Positions 54,560 through 63,648 of a stretch of 64,000 nucleotides of DNA are shown here, in pieces. Every line of letters begins with the position of its first letter. Position 1 is the stretch's first letter. Location of the stretch: NCBI RefSeq assembly GCF_044542075.1, contig NZ_JBITTU010000006.1:124001-188000 (forward strand). Direction: 5' to 3'. The position numbers were made by a program, and so were the translations under genes. The stretch comes from Leeuwenhoekiella sp044542075. Lineage in GTDB: Bacteria; Bacteroidota; Bacteroidia; Flavobacteriales; Flavobacteriaceae. Under the pieces are notes generated by a model, which did not search any database, was not told where the DNA came from, and was given only the letters and a program-made list of their open reading frames with translations.

Positions 54560-55507
54560 ATGGAATATATACAATTAGGAAAAACAGATATAAAAATTCC
54601 ACCTATCACTTTTGGTGGTAACGTTTTTGGGTGGACGGCAGATAAAAAAACTTCATTCTACTTATTAGATGCACTATTAGACAAAGGGTTCAACTTTATA
54701 GACTCTGCTAATGTTTACTCGTATTGGGCAGAAGGGAATTCTGGAGGTGAGAGTGAAACTATAATAGGAGAGTGGATGCAAGCACTTAAAAATCGCGATA
54801 AAATAATTCTTGCAACTAAAGTGGGTAGCCCTATGGGCTCTGGTGCACCAGATCTTTCTGCTTCTTATATAAATGAGCAAATTGAATTGAGTTTAAAGCG
54901 TTTACAAACCGAATATGTAGATGTTTATTTTAGTCATAAATATGATGACAGTACGCCACAACGGGAGACCTTATCTGTATATAAGAATTTAATTAACGCA
55001 GGTAAAGTGCGTCAAATAGGAGCTTCTAATTTTCCGTTAGCAATTTTAAGGGAGGCTATAGAGCTATCTAAAGAAGATAGTTTACCGAGATATGAAGTAA
55101 TTCAGCCCGAATATAATCTTATGGAACGCGCGGGTTTTGAGGGGGAATATCAACGTTTTTGTATTGAAAATAATCTGAGTGTTACTAGTTATTTTACACT
55201 GGCAAGCGGTTTTCTTACCGGTAAATATGATTCTAAAGGTGCCGCTACCGGAAAAGACCGCGAACCTTTTTTAAAAAAATATTTTAATGACAAAGGAGAG
55301 GCGGTTTTAAATGCATTAAAGGTAACTGCTCAAAAACACAAAGTATCTGAAGCTGCAATAACGCTTGCCTGGACAATGGCACAACCTGGGATTACTTCGC
55401 CTATAGCTAGCGCAACAAAAAAAGAACATTTGCAGGCTTTTGATGAAGCATTACATTTGAATCTAGATCAAGAAGATTATGAACGTTTAAATTCAGCTAG
55501 TGAATAA
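54560..55507 (+). CDS. Aldo/keto reductase
   Basis: 315 aa TIM barrel. Family residues: DSANVYSYWAEG (catalytic Asp and Tyr), LATKVGSP (Lys), VYFSHKYDD (His), the RQIGASNFP segment (about 153-161), and ATKKEHLQAFDEA near the C-terminus. It reduces aldehydes or ketones with NADPH; the physiological substrate is not predictable. Followed after 23 bases by the MBL-fold lipoprotein in the same direction. A near-consensus box, TTGCCTTTG, lies near 54480. Confidence 0.93.
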   Translation: MEYIQLGKTDIKIPPITFGGNVFGWTADKKTSFYLLDALLDKGFNFIDSANVYSYWAEGNSGGESETIIGEWMQALKNRDKIILATKVGSPMGSGAPDLSASYINEQIELSLKRLQTEYVDVYFSHKYDDSTPQRETLSVYKNLINAGKVRQIGASNFPLAILREAIELSKEDSLPRYEVIQPEYNLMERAGFEGEYQRFCIENNLSVTSYFTLASGFLTGKYDSKGAATGKDREPFLKKYFNDKGEAVLNALKVTAQKHKVSEAAITLAWTMAQPGITSPIASATKKEHLQAFDEALHLNLDQEDYERLNSASE

Positions 55508-55530
55508 TATATAACCCTAACCTACAACCA

Positions 55531-56529
55531 ATGAAATCTACATTTTTAAAATCTACAGCAATCCTGCTAATAATCACTTTTAGTAGTTGCCAGAATAGCA
55601 CAAAAAATAAGGAAAACACGGAAAATTCAAACCTTGAACAAAGTGCCTCAGACACACGTACTGAAAAAGCTCAGGAGCGACTAGAGAAAGTTCCGAAGGA
55701 AATGCGAAATAGCGATCTTTTTAGTACAGAGATTATTAAGCCAACACAACTTTTTGATAATGTTTATTATATAGGTTATGTGGGTGTAGGTGTGTTTTTA
55801 ATAAATACAGCAGATGGCCTTATTTTAATAGACAGCATGTGGAATCAAAATGATGCAGAAACTGTGATTGTTCCGGGTATTAAGGAGTTGGGTTTTGATC
55901 CTGCACAGGTGAAAAAGATTCTAATAACCCATGAGCATTCAGACCATTATGGAGGAGCACGCTTCTTTGAAAAAAACTACGGTTCTGAAGTCCTAATGAG
56001 CAAAACAGCCTGGGAAGGTTTGCATAGTAACGATGCTGAAGTATTAACTGATCCTTTTGGAAATTTATCTAGTGAACTTGAAGTTCCTAAAAAATATACT
56101 GAAGTTAAAAATGGTGAGAACATTAGTTTAGGTGATAAATCGATAACCGTTTATCTTACTCCAGGTCATGCACCCGGCGGACTGTCGTTACTATTTCCGG
56201 TAGAAGAGCAGGGAGAGAAGTATACAGTTGCATTATGGGGAGGCACAGGTTTACCTAAAACCTTAGCGGCTAATGAGAATTACCTGAGTTCTCTTAAAAT
56301 GTTTCAGGATGCAGCCAATAATGCTGAAGCAGATGTAAACTTATCAAATCACCCATTTACCATAGGACTTGTAAAAGACATGGAAACTTTGAGATCAAAT
56401 GCTCCTGGTGATAAAAATCCGCTTATTAAGGGTAATAAAAATTTCAACGAATATATAGATGCTAAATTAAAACCCAAAGTCCTTGAAAAAATACAAGAAT
56501 TAAAATCAGAAAAAGAAAAAAATAATTAA
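55531..56529 (+). CDS. MBL-fold metallo-hydrolase lipoprotein
   Basis: 332 aa. The leader MKSTFLKSTAILLIITFSSC is a lipoprotein signal (Cys20), followed by an Asn/Glu-rich linker. The MBL metal site is THEHSDHYGG (HxHxDH) near residues 131-140, with further ligands in LTPGHAPGG and LSNHPFTIG near 272. The overall order resembles subclass B3 metallo-beta-lactamases, but that label does not prove drug hydrolysis. Lipidated, so periplasmic or surface. It follows the aldo/keto reductase closely and the two may be cotranscribed. Confidence 0.88.
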   Translation: MKSTFLKSTAILLIITFSSCQNSTKNKENTENSNLEQSASDTRTEKAQERLEKVPKEMRNSDLFSTEIIKPTQLFDNVYYIGYVGVGVFLINTADGLILIDSMWNQNDAETVIVPGIKELGFDPAQVKKILITHEHSDHYGGARFFEKNYGSEVLMSKTAWEGLHSNDAEVLTDPFGNLSSELEVPKKYTEVKNGENISLGDKSITVYLTPGHAPGGLSLLFPVEEQGEKYTVALWGGTGLPKTLAANENYLSSLKMFQDAANNAEADVNLSNHPFTIGLVKDMETLRSNAPGDKNPLIKGNKNFNEYIDAKLKPKVLEKIQELKSEKEKNN

Positions 56530-56690
56530 GGTAAAATAACATACCAACAGTTTTGTTTTACCAAAGTATGCATTTTATAGCCTTGATTTTAATGTAAACT
56601 GATACTATTTCTTTATAAAATCTATAAAGAATATAAAAAAAGTTAGAGAATTAGATAATTAATTGGTCGGCTAACTACTTGCAGTTACTA

Positions 56691-56698
56691 TATTTTTG
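56691..56698 (+). promoter_or_regulatory. Candidate -7 box of the metalloprotease gene
   Basis: TATTTTTG fits TAnnTTTG. The nearest TTG with usable spacing (56663-56665) is 25 bases upstream, slightly long. It precedes the hairpin at 56719, which would then lie in the leader. Confidence 0.4.
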
Positions 56699-56718
56699 AT
56701 ATTTTATTAAAATTTAAC

Positions 56719-56751
56719 AAACGCTGTTAAGAAGTTCTTAACAGCGTTTTT
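56719..56751 (+). terminator. Hairpin terminator or attenuator before the metalloprotease gene
   Basis: AAACGCTGTTAAG (56719-56731) pairs with CTTAACAGCGTTT (56737-56749) around a five-base loop, followed by T5 with an A inside. It lies 190 bases past the MBL gene and 41 bases before the metalloprotease ATG. It could end the former or control the latter. Confidence 0.7.
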
Positions 56752-56791
56752 ATTTGAGTAGTATTAAATTGTCGCAACTAAAAATTTAACT

Positions 56792-59251
56792 ATGAAGATA
56801 AAACTTTACCCAATTGCGGCATTTACGTTTGCAATGATGACGGTAGTTTCGTGCGCAAGTACCAAACAGACAAAAAAGGGAGCTGCGGCCGCAGCTTCAG
56901 AAAAGTCTGAGAAACCAAAGGGAGGCCTCAAACCATATGACAAAGTCATTACAAAAGATGCTATTTCAGATGCAGGTCTGTTTACAGTTCATAAAGTAGA
57001 CGACGATTACTTCTACGAGATTGCAGACAGTCTCTTTAACCGCGAGATGCTTATGGTTAGCCGTATCGCTAAAACCGCTTCAGGTATAGGTTTTGGTGGG
57101 GGTAAGGCAAATACTGAAGTTTTACGTTGGGAGAAAAAAGATAAGAAAGTACTGGTGCGTGTAGTTTCTCATCAGATTTTTGCTGCAGATTCATTACCAA
57201 TTCATGAAGCTGTAACTAACTCAAATTTTGAACCGGTTCTTTTTTCTTTTGATATTAAAGCCGTAAGTAAAGATTCAACTAAAACAGTAATACAGGTAAA
57301 TGATCTGTATAATACAGATGTACAGGCATTAGGGATGCCGGGTTATTACAGAGAAGAGTACAAAGTTTCTAATGTAGATAAAGACCGAAGTTATATCGAA
57401 AGTCTTAAAAGTTATCCACTTAATATTGAAGCAAGACACGTAAAGACCTACAATGCAAAAAATGCTCCTAGTAATGGTAGCTTAGGTTCTATTACCGTTG
57501 AGATGAATAACAGTATGGTTCTTTTACCTAAAGTACCTATGGAAAGACGTTATTTTGATGAGCGCGTAGGCTGGTTTGCCAGAGGCCAGGTAGATTATGG
57601 CCTTGATGCACAAGAGAGCAAAACTGTACGTTATTTAGATCGTTGGAGATTAGAAGTAAAGCCAGAAGATGTTGCCAAGTTTAATGCTGGAGAACTGGTA
57701 GAACCAAAAAAACAAATTGTTTATTATGTAGACCGTGCAACTCCAAAACAATGGGTTCCTTATATAAAACAAGGTATAGAAGACTGGCAAGTAGCTTTTG
57801 AAGCTGCAGGTTTCAAAAATGCTATAATCGCTAAAGAGGCACCTAGTGTAGAAGAAGATCCAGAATGGTCTCCAGAAGATATTCGATTTTCTGTAGTACG
57901 CTATTTAGCTTCTCCAATTCCTAATGCGAACGGTCCTCACGTTAGTGACCCGCGTAGTGGTGAGATTTTAGAATCAGATATTAACTGGTATCATAACGTA
58001 ATGACTTTATTGCGTAACTGGTATTTTGTACAAACAGCAGCAATTAATCCTGATGCACGTGGCGTAGCATTCAAAGATGAGATAATGGGACGTTTAATAC
58101 GTTTTGTATCTTCTCACGAAGTAGGACATACCTTAGGTTTACCTCATAATATGGGAAGCAGTGTAGCATATCCTGTAGACTCATTAAGGTTTAAAAGTTT
58201 TACTGAAAAATATAGTACTGCACCTTCTATTATGGATTATGCACGATTTAATTATATAGCACAACCGGGTGATGAGGGTGTTTCTATGATGCCTAATATA
58301 GGTATTTATGACAAGTATGCAATTAACTGGGGTTACAGACCTATTTTAGACAAAAAGGAAAAAGCAGAAAAGCCAATTCTTGATCAGTGGATTTTAGAGC
58401 ACGCGGGTGATCCTATGTACCGCTTTGGTTCACAACAACGTGAAGTAGTTGATCCTAGTTCACAAACTGAAGATCTAGGTGATGATGCAGTAAAAGCAAG
58501 TAATTATGGTATTGCAAACCTTAAACGGATCATTCCTAACCTTATTGAATGGACAGCTGAAGATGGTAAAACCTATGAAGATCTAGGCACATTATACGGG
58601 CAGGTTTTAGCACAATACAATCGTTATATGGGTCACGTTTCTAATAACATAGGTGGCGTTTATGAGTATTACAAAACCTATGATCAAGATGGTGTAGTAT
58701 ATATGCCTGTACCTAAAGAGCGTCAAAAAGAAAGTGTACAGTTTTTACAAGATCAATTATTTACTACTCCAGAGTGGATGATAGATGCTGAAATTCTAAA
58801 TCGTATCGAACACGACGGAAACATTGAGCGTATACGAGCTACTCAGGTACGTACATTAGATAATGTACTTGATTTTGGTCGTATGGGACGTATGATTGAA
58901 AATGAAGCGCTTAATGGTAAAGATGCATATATGCTAACGCAATTGATGACAGACTTACGTACTGGCATCTTTAGTGAACTTACTAACGGTAAGAAAATAG
59001 ATACATATCGTCGTAACTTACAGCGTGCTTATGTAGAGCGTTTAGAATATTTATTAACTAAAGATCAAACCGGCCGAAATGCCACGGATGTAAAAGTTAG
59101 TCAATCAGATATAAGAGCTGTTTCACGTGCAGAATTAAATACATTAAAACGTCTTGTTAGTACTGCAGCAACACGTTCTGGAGATACGTTAAGTCGTTAT
59201 CACTTACAAGATTTAAAAGAGCGTATCGATTTAATTTTAGATCCTCGATAA
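56792..59251 (+). CDS. Zinc-dependent metalloprotease lipoprotein (DUF5117/DUF4953 type)
   Basis: 819 aa. Lipoprotein Cys21 follows MKIKLYPIAAFTFAMMTVVS, then a low-complexity spacer (KKGAAAAASEKSEKPKGG). The N-terminal half has the VHKVDDDYFYEIADSLFNRE segment of DUF5117, and the second half the zinc site HEVGHTLGLPH at 442-452 (extended HExxHxxGxxH of metzincins). The C-terminal DUF4953 part includes SIMDYARFNYIAQP. By family it cuts proteins at the cell surface or in the periplasm. The leader may carry an attenuator hairpin. Terminated at 59275. Confidence 0.92.
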   Translation: MKIKLYPIAAFTFAMMTVVSCASTKQTKKGAAAAASEKSEKPKGGLKPYDKVITKDAISDAGLFTVHKVDDDYFYEIADSLFNREMLMVSRIAKTASGIGFGGGKANTEVLRWEKKDKKVLVRVVSHQIFAADSLPIHEAVTNSNFEPVLFSFDIKAVSKDSTKTVIQVNDLYNTDVQALGMPGYYREEYKVSNVDKDRSYIESLKSYPLNIEARHVKTYNAKNAPSNGSLGSITVEMNNSMVLLPKVPMERRYFDERVGWFARGQVDYGLDAQESKTVRYLDRWRLEVKPEDVAKFNAGELVEPKKQIVYYVDRATPKQWVPYIKQGIEDWQVAFEAAGFKNAIIAKEAPSVEEDPEWSPEDIRFSVVRYLASPIPNANGPHVSDPRSGEILESDINWYHNVMTLLRNWYFVQTAAINPDARGVAFKDEIMGRLIRFVSSHEVGHTLGLPHNMGSSVAYPVDSLRFKSFTEKYSTAPSIMDYARFNYIAQPGDEGVSMMPNIGIYDKYAINWGYRPILDKKEKAEKPILDQWILEHAGDPMYRFGSQQREVVDPSSQTEDLGDDAVKASNYGIANLKRIIPNLIEWTAEDGKTYEDLGTLYGQVLAQYNRYMGHVSNNIGGVYEYYKTYDQDGVVYMPVPKERQKESVQFLQDQLFTTPEWMIDAEILNRIEHDGNIERIRATQVRTLDNVLDFGRMGRMIENEALNGKDAYMLTQLMTDLRTGIFSELTNGKKIDTYRRNLQRAYVERLEYLLTKDQTGRNATDVKVSQSDIRAVSRAELNTLKRLVSTAATRSGDTLSRYHLQDLKERIDLILDPR

Positions 59252-59274
59252 AATTATTCTAGTGTTATTAATAG

Positions 59275-59302
59275 AAAAGACCGGCCTATTAGCCGGTCTT
59301 TT
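59275..59302 (+). terminator. Intrinsic terminator of the metalloprotease gene
   Basis: AAAAGACCGGC (59275-59285), loop CTATTA, complement GCCGGTCTTTT (59292-59302), then more T. It lies 24 bases past the stop. Confidence 0.88.
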
Positions 59303-59394
59303 TTTTTATATAAATAACTTCCTAAGCTAAAAGTCAACGATCACTTAAGGTTGTAGTAATTAAATTTTTATATTATACTTTAATAAGAACGTTA

Positions 59395-60543
59395 TTAATT
59401 TTCTGAGACTTGTCGTAGTGTGTACGTGCCTTCTAATTCTTGTCGTAGTTCTTCTTTCTGATTACGATTTACCTTTGAAAATTTTAGAAATACAGGATAA
59501 ATAAACCCTAGAAGCACAAGTAAAGATCCTAGAATAACTAGTGTTGTTATATCTGCAAAATGATTTCCAGCAGATAAAATTCCTAAGATAAGTACTACAG
59601 AAAGTGGAAACGAAATGGCTAGTATCGTAATTGCATAATTTTGATTGAATGTTTTGCTGCCCTCAGCAACTTTCTTCTCATATTTATCAACAGCTGCAAT
59701 ATGTGCAAACGGCCAAAAACTACAGGCACTTAATCCAAATGCAAGTAACAATAAGCGATCCTGAGATAATTTTATCCCAGAAATTAATATTAAACCTATA
59801 CTTAGAAAGACCACGATGCCGGCTCTTACTAAAAGTAATGAGGTAATCTCAAAAAACTGTTTTCGTTTTACATTTACAGAAAGTCCTATAAATAGTAAAA
59901 TTAAGGGTGTCATTAAGATACTCAATCTATTAAAAGTTTCGCTAGCCAAGTAGGGGAGACTACTAAGATTAAATCCTGCAACAAGTAAAATAAGAGCTGC
60001 TAAAATTAAAAAATTTACAGGCTCTGAAATCATTGCAATGCATAAATTTTTAAATTTTGAAACCTGCGATTTACCGGTAATCTTCTGTGTTTTGTAATGC
60101 CAGCGCATTGCTACTAAATATAAAATAAGAAGAACAAAGAGTTTGTTTCCTAAATCTGCCATTGCAGCTTTTGCTAAATATTCTTCACCCAGATACTCTA
60201 ATATAAATGGAAAGCAACTTAAACCAGGCGCTAATGAAGGTAGTAAAAGATGAGCACTGCGATAGTTAGGAGAATTTTTTCTAATTCCTAAAACTGGTAA
60301 AATAAGCGGTGTAATAAAAAGCAAAACACTATTTATAAGTAAAGCAATAAAGGGCAATACAAGCAAAGAAGATTCAACCTGTATGCTTAGAAGGGCAATA
60401 AATATAGTTGCCGGTAATGCAAGATTTAAAATTATCATCTTGATACCGGCTAATTCTTGCTTTCCTTTAACCTTAAGTTTTAGTAGTAAACCTAAGGCAA
60501 TAAAGACCAGAAATAAAAATGTTTTCTGAAGGTTAACATCCAT
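59395..60543 (-). CDS. AEC (auxin efflux carrier) family permease
   Basis: 382 aa with ten or so hydrophobic segments, arranged as two five-helix halves. Helix-rich parts include FLFLVFIALGLLLKLKVKGK and IILNLALPATIFIALLSIQV at the N-terminal end, and LLLAFGLSACSFWPFAHIAA in the second half. Family members export or exchange organic acids or amino acids. It starts one base after the stop of the exported aminotransferase gene, so the two are surely cotranscribed. Confidence 0.85.
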   Translation of the reverse strand: MDVNLQKTFLFLVFIALGLLLKLKVKGKQELAGIKMIILNLALPATIFIALLSIQVESSLLVLPFIALLINSVLLFITPLILPVLGIRKNSPNYRSAHLLLPSLAPGLSCFPFILEYLGEEYLAKAAMADLGNKLFVLLILYLVAMRWHYKTQKITGKSQVSKFKNLCIAMISEPVNFLILAALILLVAGFNLSSLPYLASETFNRLSILMTPLILLFIGLSVNVKRKQFFEITSLLLVRAGIVVFLSIGLILISGIKLSQDRLLLLAFGLSACSFWPFAHIAAVDKYEKKVAEGSKTFNQNYAITILAISFPLSVVLILGILSAGNHFADITTLVILGSLLVLLGFIYPVFLKFSKVNRNQKEELRQELEGTYTLRQVSEN

Positions 60544-60544
60544 C

Positions 60545-61735
60545 TTAAACTAATATTTCATCTATAGCATTTGTGAAGTACTGCATTTCTTCCATAGTGC
60601 CCATACTTACACGACACCAGTTTTGATTCCAAAATTTAAAAGCTCTAACAACAACTTTGCGTTCATAGATTTGCTCTAAAAACGTATCTCCATCCATATC
60701 TATAGGAAAAATTATAAAGTTTGTTGATGAAGGCATGTACTCAAAACCACGCTTTTCAAGATAGGCAGTTGTATAATCGCGTGCTTCTTTAATTTTAGTT
60801 TTACACATATTCAAATATTCGGTATCATCCATACTTGCAGAGGCAGCAGCGACAGTAGGACCGGCGATGCCCATGCCACCACGTGTGATCTCGTTTATAG
60901 CAGAAAGAGATTCTTTTTTTCCTAGCATATACCCCATACGTAAACCCGCCATACCGTGAATTTTAGAAAAAGTACGGGTTACAAATACATTTTTACCTGC
61001 TGCAACAAGCGATGAAATACTCGCATCTAAACCTTCTGGCGCCAGTTCTAAATAAGCTTCATCTACAAAGACAGGTACCTGCTCAGAAACTCTACTGCAA
61101 AAATCTTTAAGTTTTGCGGTATCTGTTAAGGTAGCGGTAGGATTGTTTGGGTTTGTAATGTAAACGAGTTTTGTATCCTTATCAATAGCGGCTTCCATAG
61201 CCTCAAGATCGTGTTGATAATCTGCTGTAAGTTTAATGGGTTTCCAAGAACCACCGGCAGCTTTTGCTACGCTTACTAATGACATATAGCTAGGATCTGC
61301 ACTCACTACATTACCACCATTTTGAAACAAGACTAATGCAGTTTTCTCTAATAAATCTGAAGAGCCAGGACCCATCATAATTTGATCTGTACTTACGCCC
61401 TCGTAAGCGGCAATTTTGTCTACAAGATTACTTAATGAGGACCACGAGTAATGATTGCCATCCCAAACAGCATCCTGAAATGCTTTTGCAGCTAATTTTG
61501 AAGGTCCGTATGGATTTTCATTCCATACCAGACGCGCATTTACGGTGCTGAGGTCAGGAAACCTTGGAGGGGTAAATTCATCAAAAACCGGATTTTGATA
61601 AATGAATTTTTGATTTTTAGCTCGTGCACTTTCTACTGAATTTGCCCATAATGCTGTAGGAGCAAGAGCTAGCGCTCCCATAGATAATGTTATTTTTTTT
61701 AGCCAATCGCGTCTTGGAAGTTCTGAAGAATTCAT
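60545..61735 (-). CDS. Tat-exported PLP aminotransferase (HisC-like)
   Basis: 396 aa. The N-terminus carries a twin-arginine signal (SELPRRDWLKKITLSMGALA, RR at 8-9) with a small hydrophobic core and an A-x-A-like end (ALW-ANS). The rest is a class I/II aminotransferase of the histidinol-phosphate type: YGPSKLAAKAF, MGPGSSDLLEKTA, the VYITNPNNPTATL segment, VDEAYLELAP and the PLP Lys in TFSKIHGMAGLRMGY. The Tat route exports folded, cofactor-loaded enzymes, so it should work in the periplasm on an amino acid or analogue. It is paired with an AEC permease. Confidence 0.9.
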   Translation of the reverse strand: MNSSELPRRDWLKKITLSMGALALAPTALWANSVESARAKNQKFIYQNPVFDEFTPPRFPDLSTVNARLVWNENPYGPSKLAAKAFQDAVWDGNHYSWSSLSNLVDKIAAYEGVSTDQIMMGPGSSDLLEKTALVLFQNGGNVVSADPSYMSLVSVAKAAGGSWKPIKLTADYQHDLEAMEAAIDKDTKLVYITNPNNPTATLTDTAKLKDFCSRVSEQVPVFVDEAYLELAPEGLDASISSLVAAGKNVFVTRTFSKIHGMAGLRMGYMLGKKESLSAINEITRGGMGIAGPTVAAASASMDDTEYLNMCKTKIKEARDYTTAYLEKRGFEYMPSSTNFIIFPIDMDGDTFLEQIYERKVVVRAFKFWNQNWCRVSMGTMEEMQYFTNAIDEILV

Positions 61736-61946
61736 ATAAATCTTTATTTATAAGTAATTCTTTAAAATTAAAATAACTCCTTTGTGAAAGCTAAGCTATA
61801 TTCGTAAAAATTGAATGATTTATATTTTTTTATTTATAATATTAACTTCATTATGATAATATGATAATGAAAACAACTCTTCACGAACATTTTTATGCTA
61901 ATACTGCAACGTCGATTTAGTTGTGATACAGTTTCAGCAAGACAAA

Positions 61947-61985
61947 AAATAAGTGCCTTTAAAATAAATTTAAAGGCACTTATTT
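61947..61985 (-). terminator. Terminator of the four-helix PA2169-type gene
   Basis: AAATAAGTGCCTTTAAA (61947-61963), loop of five, complement TTTAAAGGCACTTATTT (61969-61985). It lies just past the stop of the minus-strand gene, with an A run upstream on plus. The rest of the 61736-62000 gap is AT-rich with only a 19-codon chance frame. Confidence 0.85.
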
Positions 61986-62000
61986 AAATAGATCTTTATG

Positions 62001-62471
62001 CTACTGTAGTTTTGTTATGTCATCTAGCTGCTGTAAATCATCAATTGTTCGGTAAATTTTTGAAAGCTGATTGTTAATTACCGTACGTAAATGCTGAGGA
62101 AATTCGTGCGATTGTAAAACAGTCTCATACTCGTGTGCGCTATTTTTCTCACCTCTTAAGCATTCTTCAAGCACAGTTGATACGTCTGCACTTAGTATAG
62201 TATTCTTTAATTCAATCCATGTTCGGTGCAAATCAGCGGCTAGTGTTCCGCTAGATTTAGGAGTTTCATTTAGAGCGTGTAATTCACGATCTAATTCTGT
62301 TGCAAAATTACTACGTTTTGCCGCCTGACGTTGCATAAACCCTCTCAAATCAGGATGTTCTAAATGCTGCATAGCTTTTATAAATCCCTTTTCGGCATCA
62401 TAGTTTTTAACTAGTAAACCTTGTAAACTTTCGGTTAATTTGTTGTGTGTTTTTTGCTTATCAGATTCCAT
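62001..62471 (-). CDS. PA2169-type four-helix-bundle protein (DUF2383)
   Basis: 156 aa, mostly helical. Segments typical of the family: GLLVKNYDAEKGFIKAMQHL, the QRQAAKRSNFATELDRELHA part, HRTWIELKNTILSADVSTVL and ECLRGEKNSAHEYETVLQ. It has the outline of a ferritin-like four-helix bundle, with Glu and His residues that could bind metal. The function is not established; it often appears among stress-induced proteins. Monocistronic. A candidate minus-strand -7 box (TAACTTTG) lies in the upstream gap near 62540. Confidence 0.85.
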   Translation of the reverse strand: MESDKQKTHNKLTESLQGLLVKNYDAEKGFIKAMQHLEHPDLRGFMQRQAAKRSNFATELDRELHALNETPKSSGTLAADLHRTWIELKNTILSADVSTVLEECLRGEKNSAHEYETVLQSHEFPQHLRTVINNQLSKIYRTIDDLQQLDDITKLQ

Positions 62472-62918
62472 AGATATACGTATTAATGCAGACTGTTTTT
62501 GAAATCTGGCATCATGTTAATTTTGTACTTGACAAAGTTACCCTTAACAACTTTATTTTTTATAGATTTTGCAATAGGTTAACAAAGAAATAAAATCAAA
62601 ATACCTGCAACAACACTTAATTATCGTAATATTACGATGAATTGAAGTCAATTACTTTTAAAAGATGCTTCATTGCTGAATAACAGAATGAAATGGCGCT
62701 AAACACATAAGTACGGGTCCGTTCGGCATATAGTTCTATTCTGTAAGAACTTTGTTAAATCTAAGACCTATTAAAGCAGTCTAAAATAGCTTGACAATAG
62801 AAAATGCTAAAAAATTAAATTATTTATTAGAAACAGAAGATGATGATACGTGTTTGCTACTGTATAAATCAAAACTCTTCTATGTTTTTTGAATAGCAAA
62901 AGATTTAATTTGAACATA
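62472..62918. other. 447-base gap holding a palindrome and no recognisable gene
   Basis: AT-rich in the first third. The perfect palindrome ATCGTAATATTACGAT lies at 62623-62638. The middle (62690-62740) has a short stretch of higher GC containing CGGGTCCGTTCGG, with only a 19-codon minus-strand frame across it. No ArsR-type frame, tRNA or insertion-sequence end was recognised. Confidence 0.5.
62623..62639. promoter_or_regulatory. Palindrome ATCGTAATATTACGAT upstream of the DUF6428 gene
   Basis: A perfect 16-base palindrome, 281 bases before the DUF6428 ATG. Its right end plus one base (TCGTAATATTACGATG) is the same as at 37539-37554. DUF6428 genes are commonly found in arsenic-response loci with an ArsR regulator, so an operator for such a regulator is a plausible reading. 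Confidence 0.5.
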
Positions 62919-63422
62919 ATGAAATTAATAAGCAATCTGATTGTTGCTAAATCACAAAATATGTTATTATCCGAACTTAAAAAAAATGCTTCTAAAGCTT
63001 TAAAAATTGGTTTTGAATTACCTAACGGAAAACTAGTACCCAGTCATTTTCACGTCACCGAAGTAGGATTAAGTACTAAGCGTTTTATAGATTGTGGGGG
63101 TCAGAAGCGAACTAAAGAAACTATTGTGCTGCAACTATGGTCTGCTAATGATTATAACCATAGGTTGCACCCTGAAAAATTAGTCGAAATATTAAGTCTA
63201 TCTGAACGCGAATTGCAACTACCCGACCTTGATGTCGAAATCGAGTATCAGGGAGAGACTATTAATATTTATAATTTAGGTCATAACGGGAAATATTTTA
63301 CCCTAATAGCTCAACTAACAGATTGTCTGGCAAAAGATGCCTGCGGTATCGAAGACCGTCAAACAACCCCGCTAATTAAAGCTGCTTCAGACCCTTGTAT
63401 TCCCGGAAACGGATGTTGCTAA
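62919..63422 (+). CDS. DUF6428 family protein
   Basis: 167 aa from ATG 62919; the frame runs back to a TTG at 62889. Family part from residue 15 on: MLLSELKKN, ELPNGKLVPSHFHVTEVG, RFIDCGG, LQLWSANDYNHRLHPEKLVE and a Cys-rich end (SDPCIPGNGCC). The Cys tail suggests metal or metalloid binding. DUF6428 is usually encoded with arsR and arsC-like genes. Here no such genes are next to it, so it looks orphaned from its locus. The function is unknown. The first 14 residues (MKLISNLIVAKSQN) may be extra; a second ATG is at 62961. Confidence 0.85.
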   Translation: MKLISNLIVAKSQNMLLSELKKNASKALKIGFELPNGKLVPSHFHVTEVGLSTKRFIDCGGQKRTKETIVLQLWSANDYNHRLHPEKLVEILSLSERELQLPDLDVEIEYQGETINIYNLGHNGKYFTLIAQLTDCLAKDACGIEDRQTTPLIKAASDPCIPGNGCC

Positions 63423-63623
63423 TAGTTAGAATAGTTCACTAATACGGCTTGATAACTCAAAGGTCTAAGACGGTACGCTACAAGAAAAAGTAAAAGCCGC
63501 AAGAATCAGACAGATATAAAACGAAATAAAATATTTTAGTCTATCCAAGTGATACAAAGTCTATTATTAAGCAAAAAGTAATTTTACGATCAGTTTTTCT
63601 AATATTCGGTAGCTACTTAAAAG

Positions 63624-63631
63624 TATATTTG
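63624..63631 (+). promoter_or_regulatory. Candidate -7 box of the MFS gene
   Basis: TATATTTG fits TAnnTTTG and is 17 bases before ATG 63649. No clear -33 TTG. The rest of the 63423-63648 gap shows nothing I can name. Confidence 0.5.
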
Positions 63632-63648
63632 CGCCATAAATTAGGTTT

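Noticed and set aside
55531..56529. Metallo-beta-lactamase resistance gene
   Set aside because: The HxHxDH site and order resemble subclass B3, but many MBL-fold lipoproteins have other roles and nothing here shows drug hydrolysis.
61869..61920. Short frame containing MKTTLHEHFYANTATSI
   Set aside because: Only 17-19 codons, with no start signal or terminator of its own. Chance is the simplest explanation.
62640..62918. Possible decayed arsR gene
   Set aside because: I translated all three plus frames. Stops are frequent and no ArsR helix motif or start was found, so I do not claim a pseudogene.
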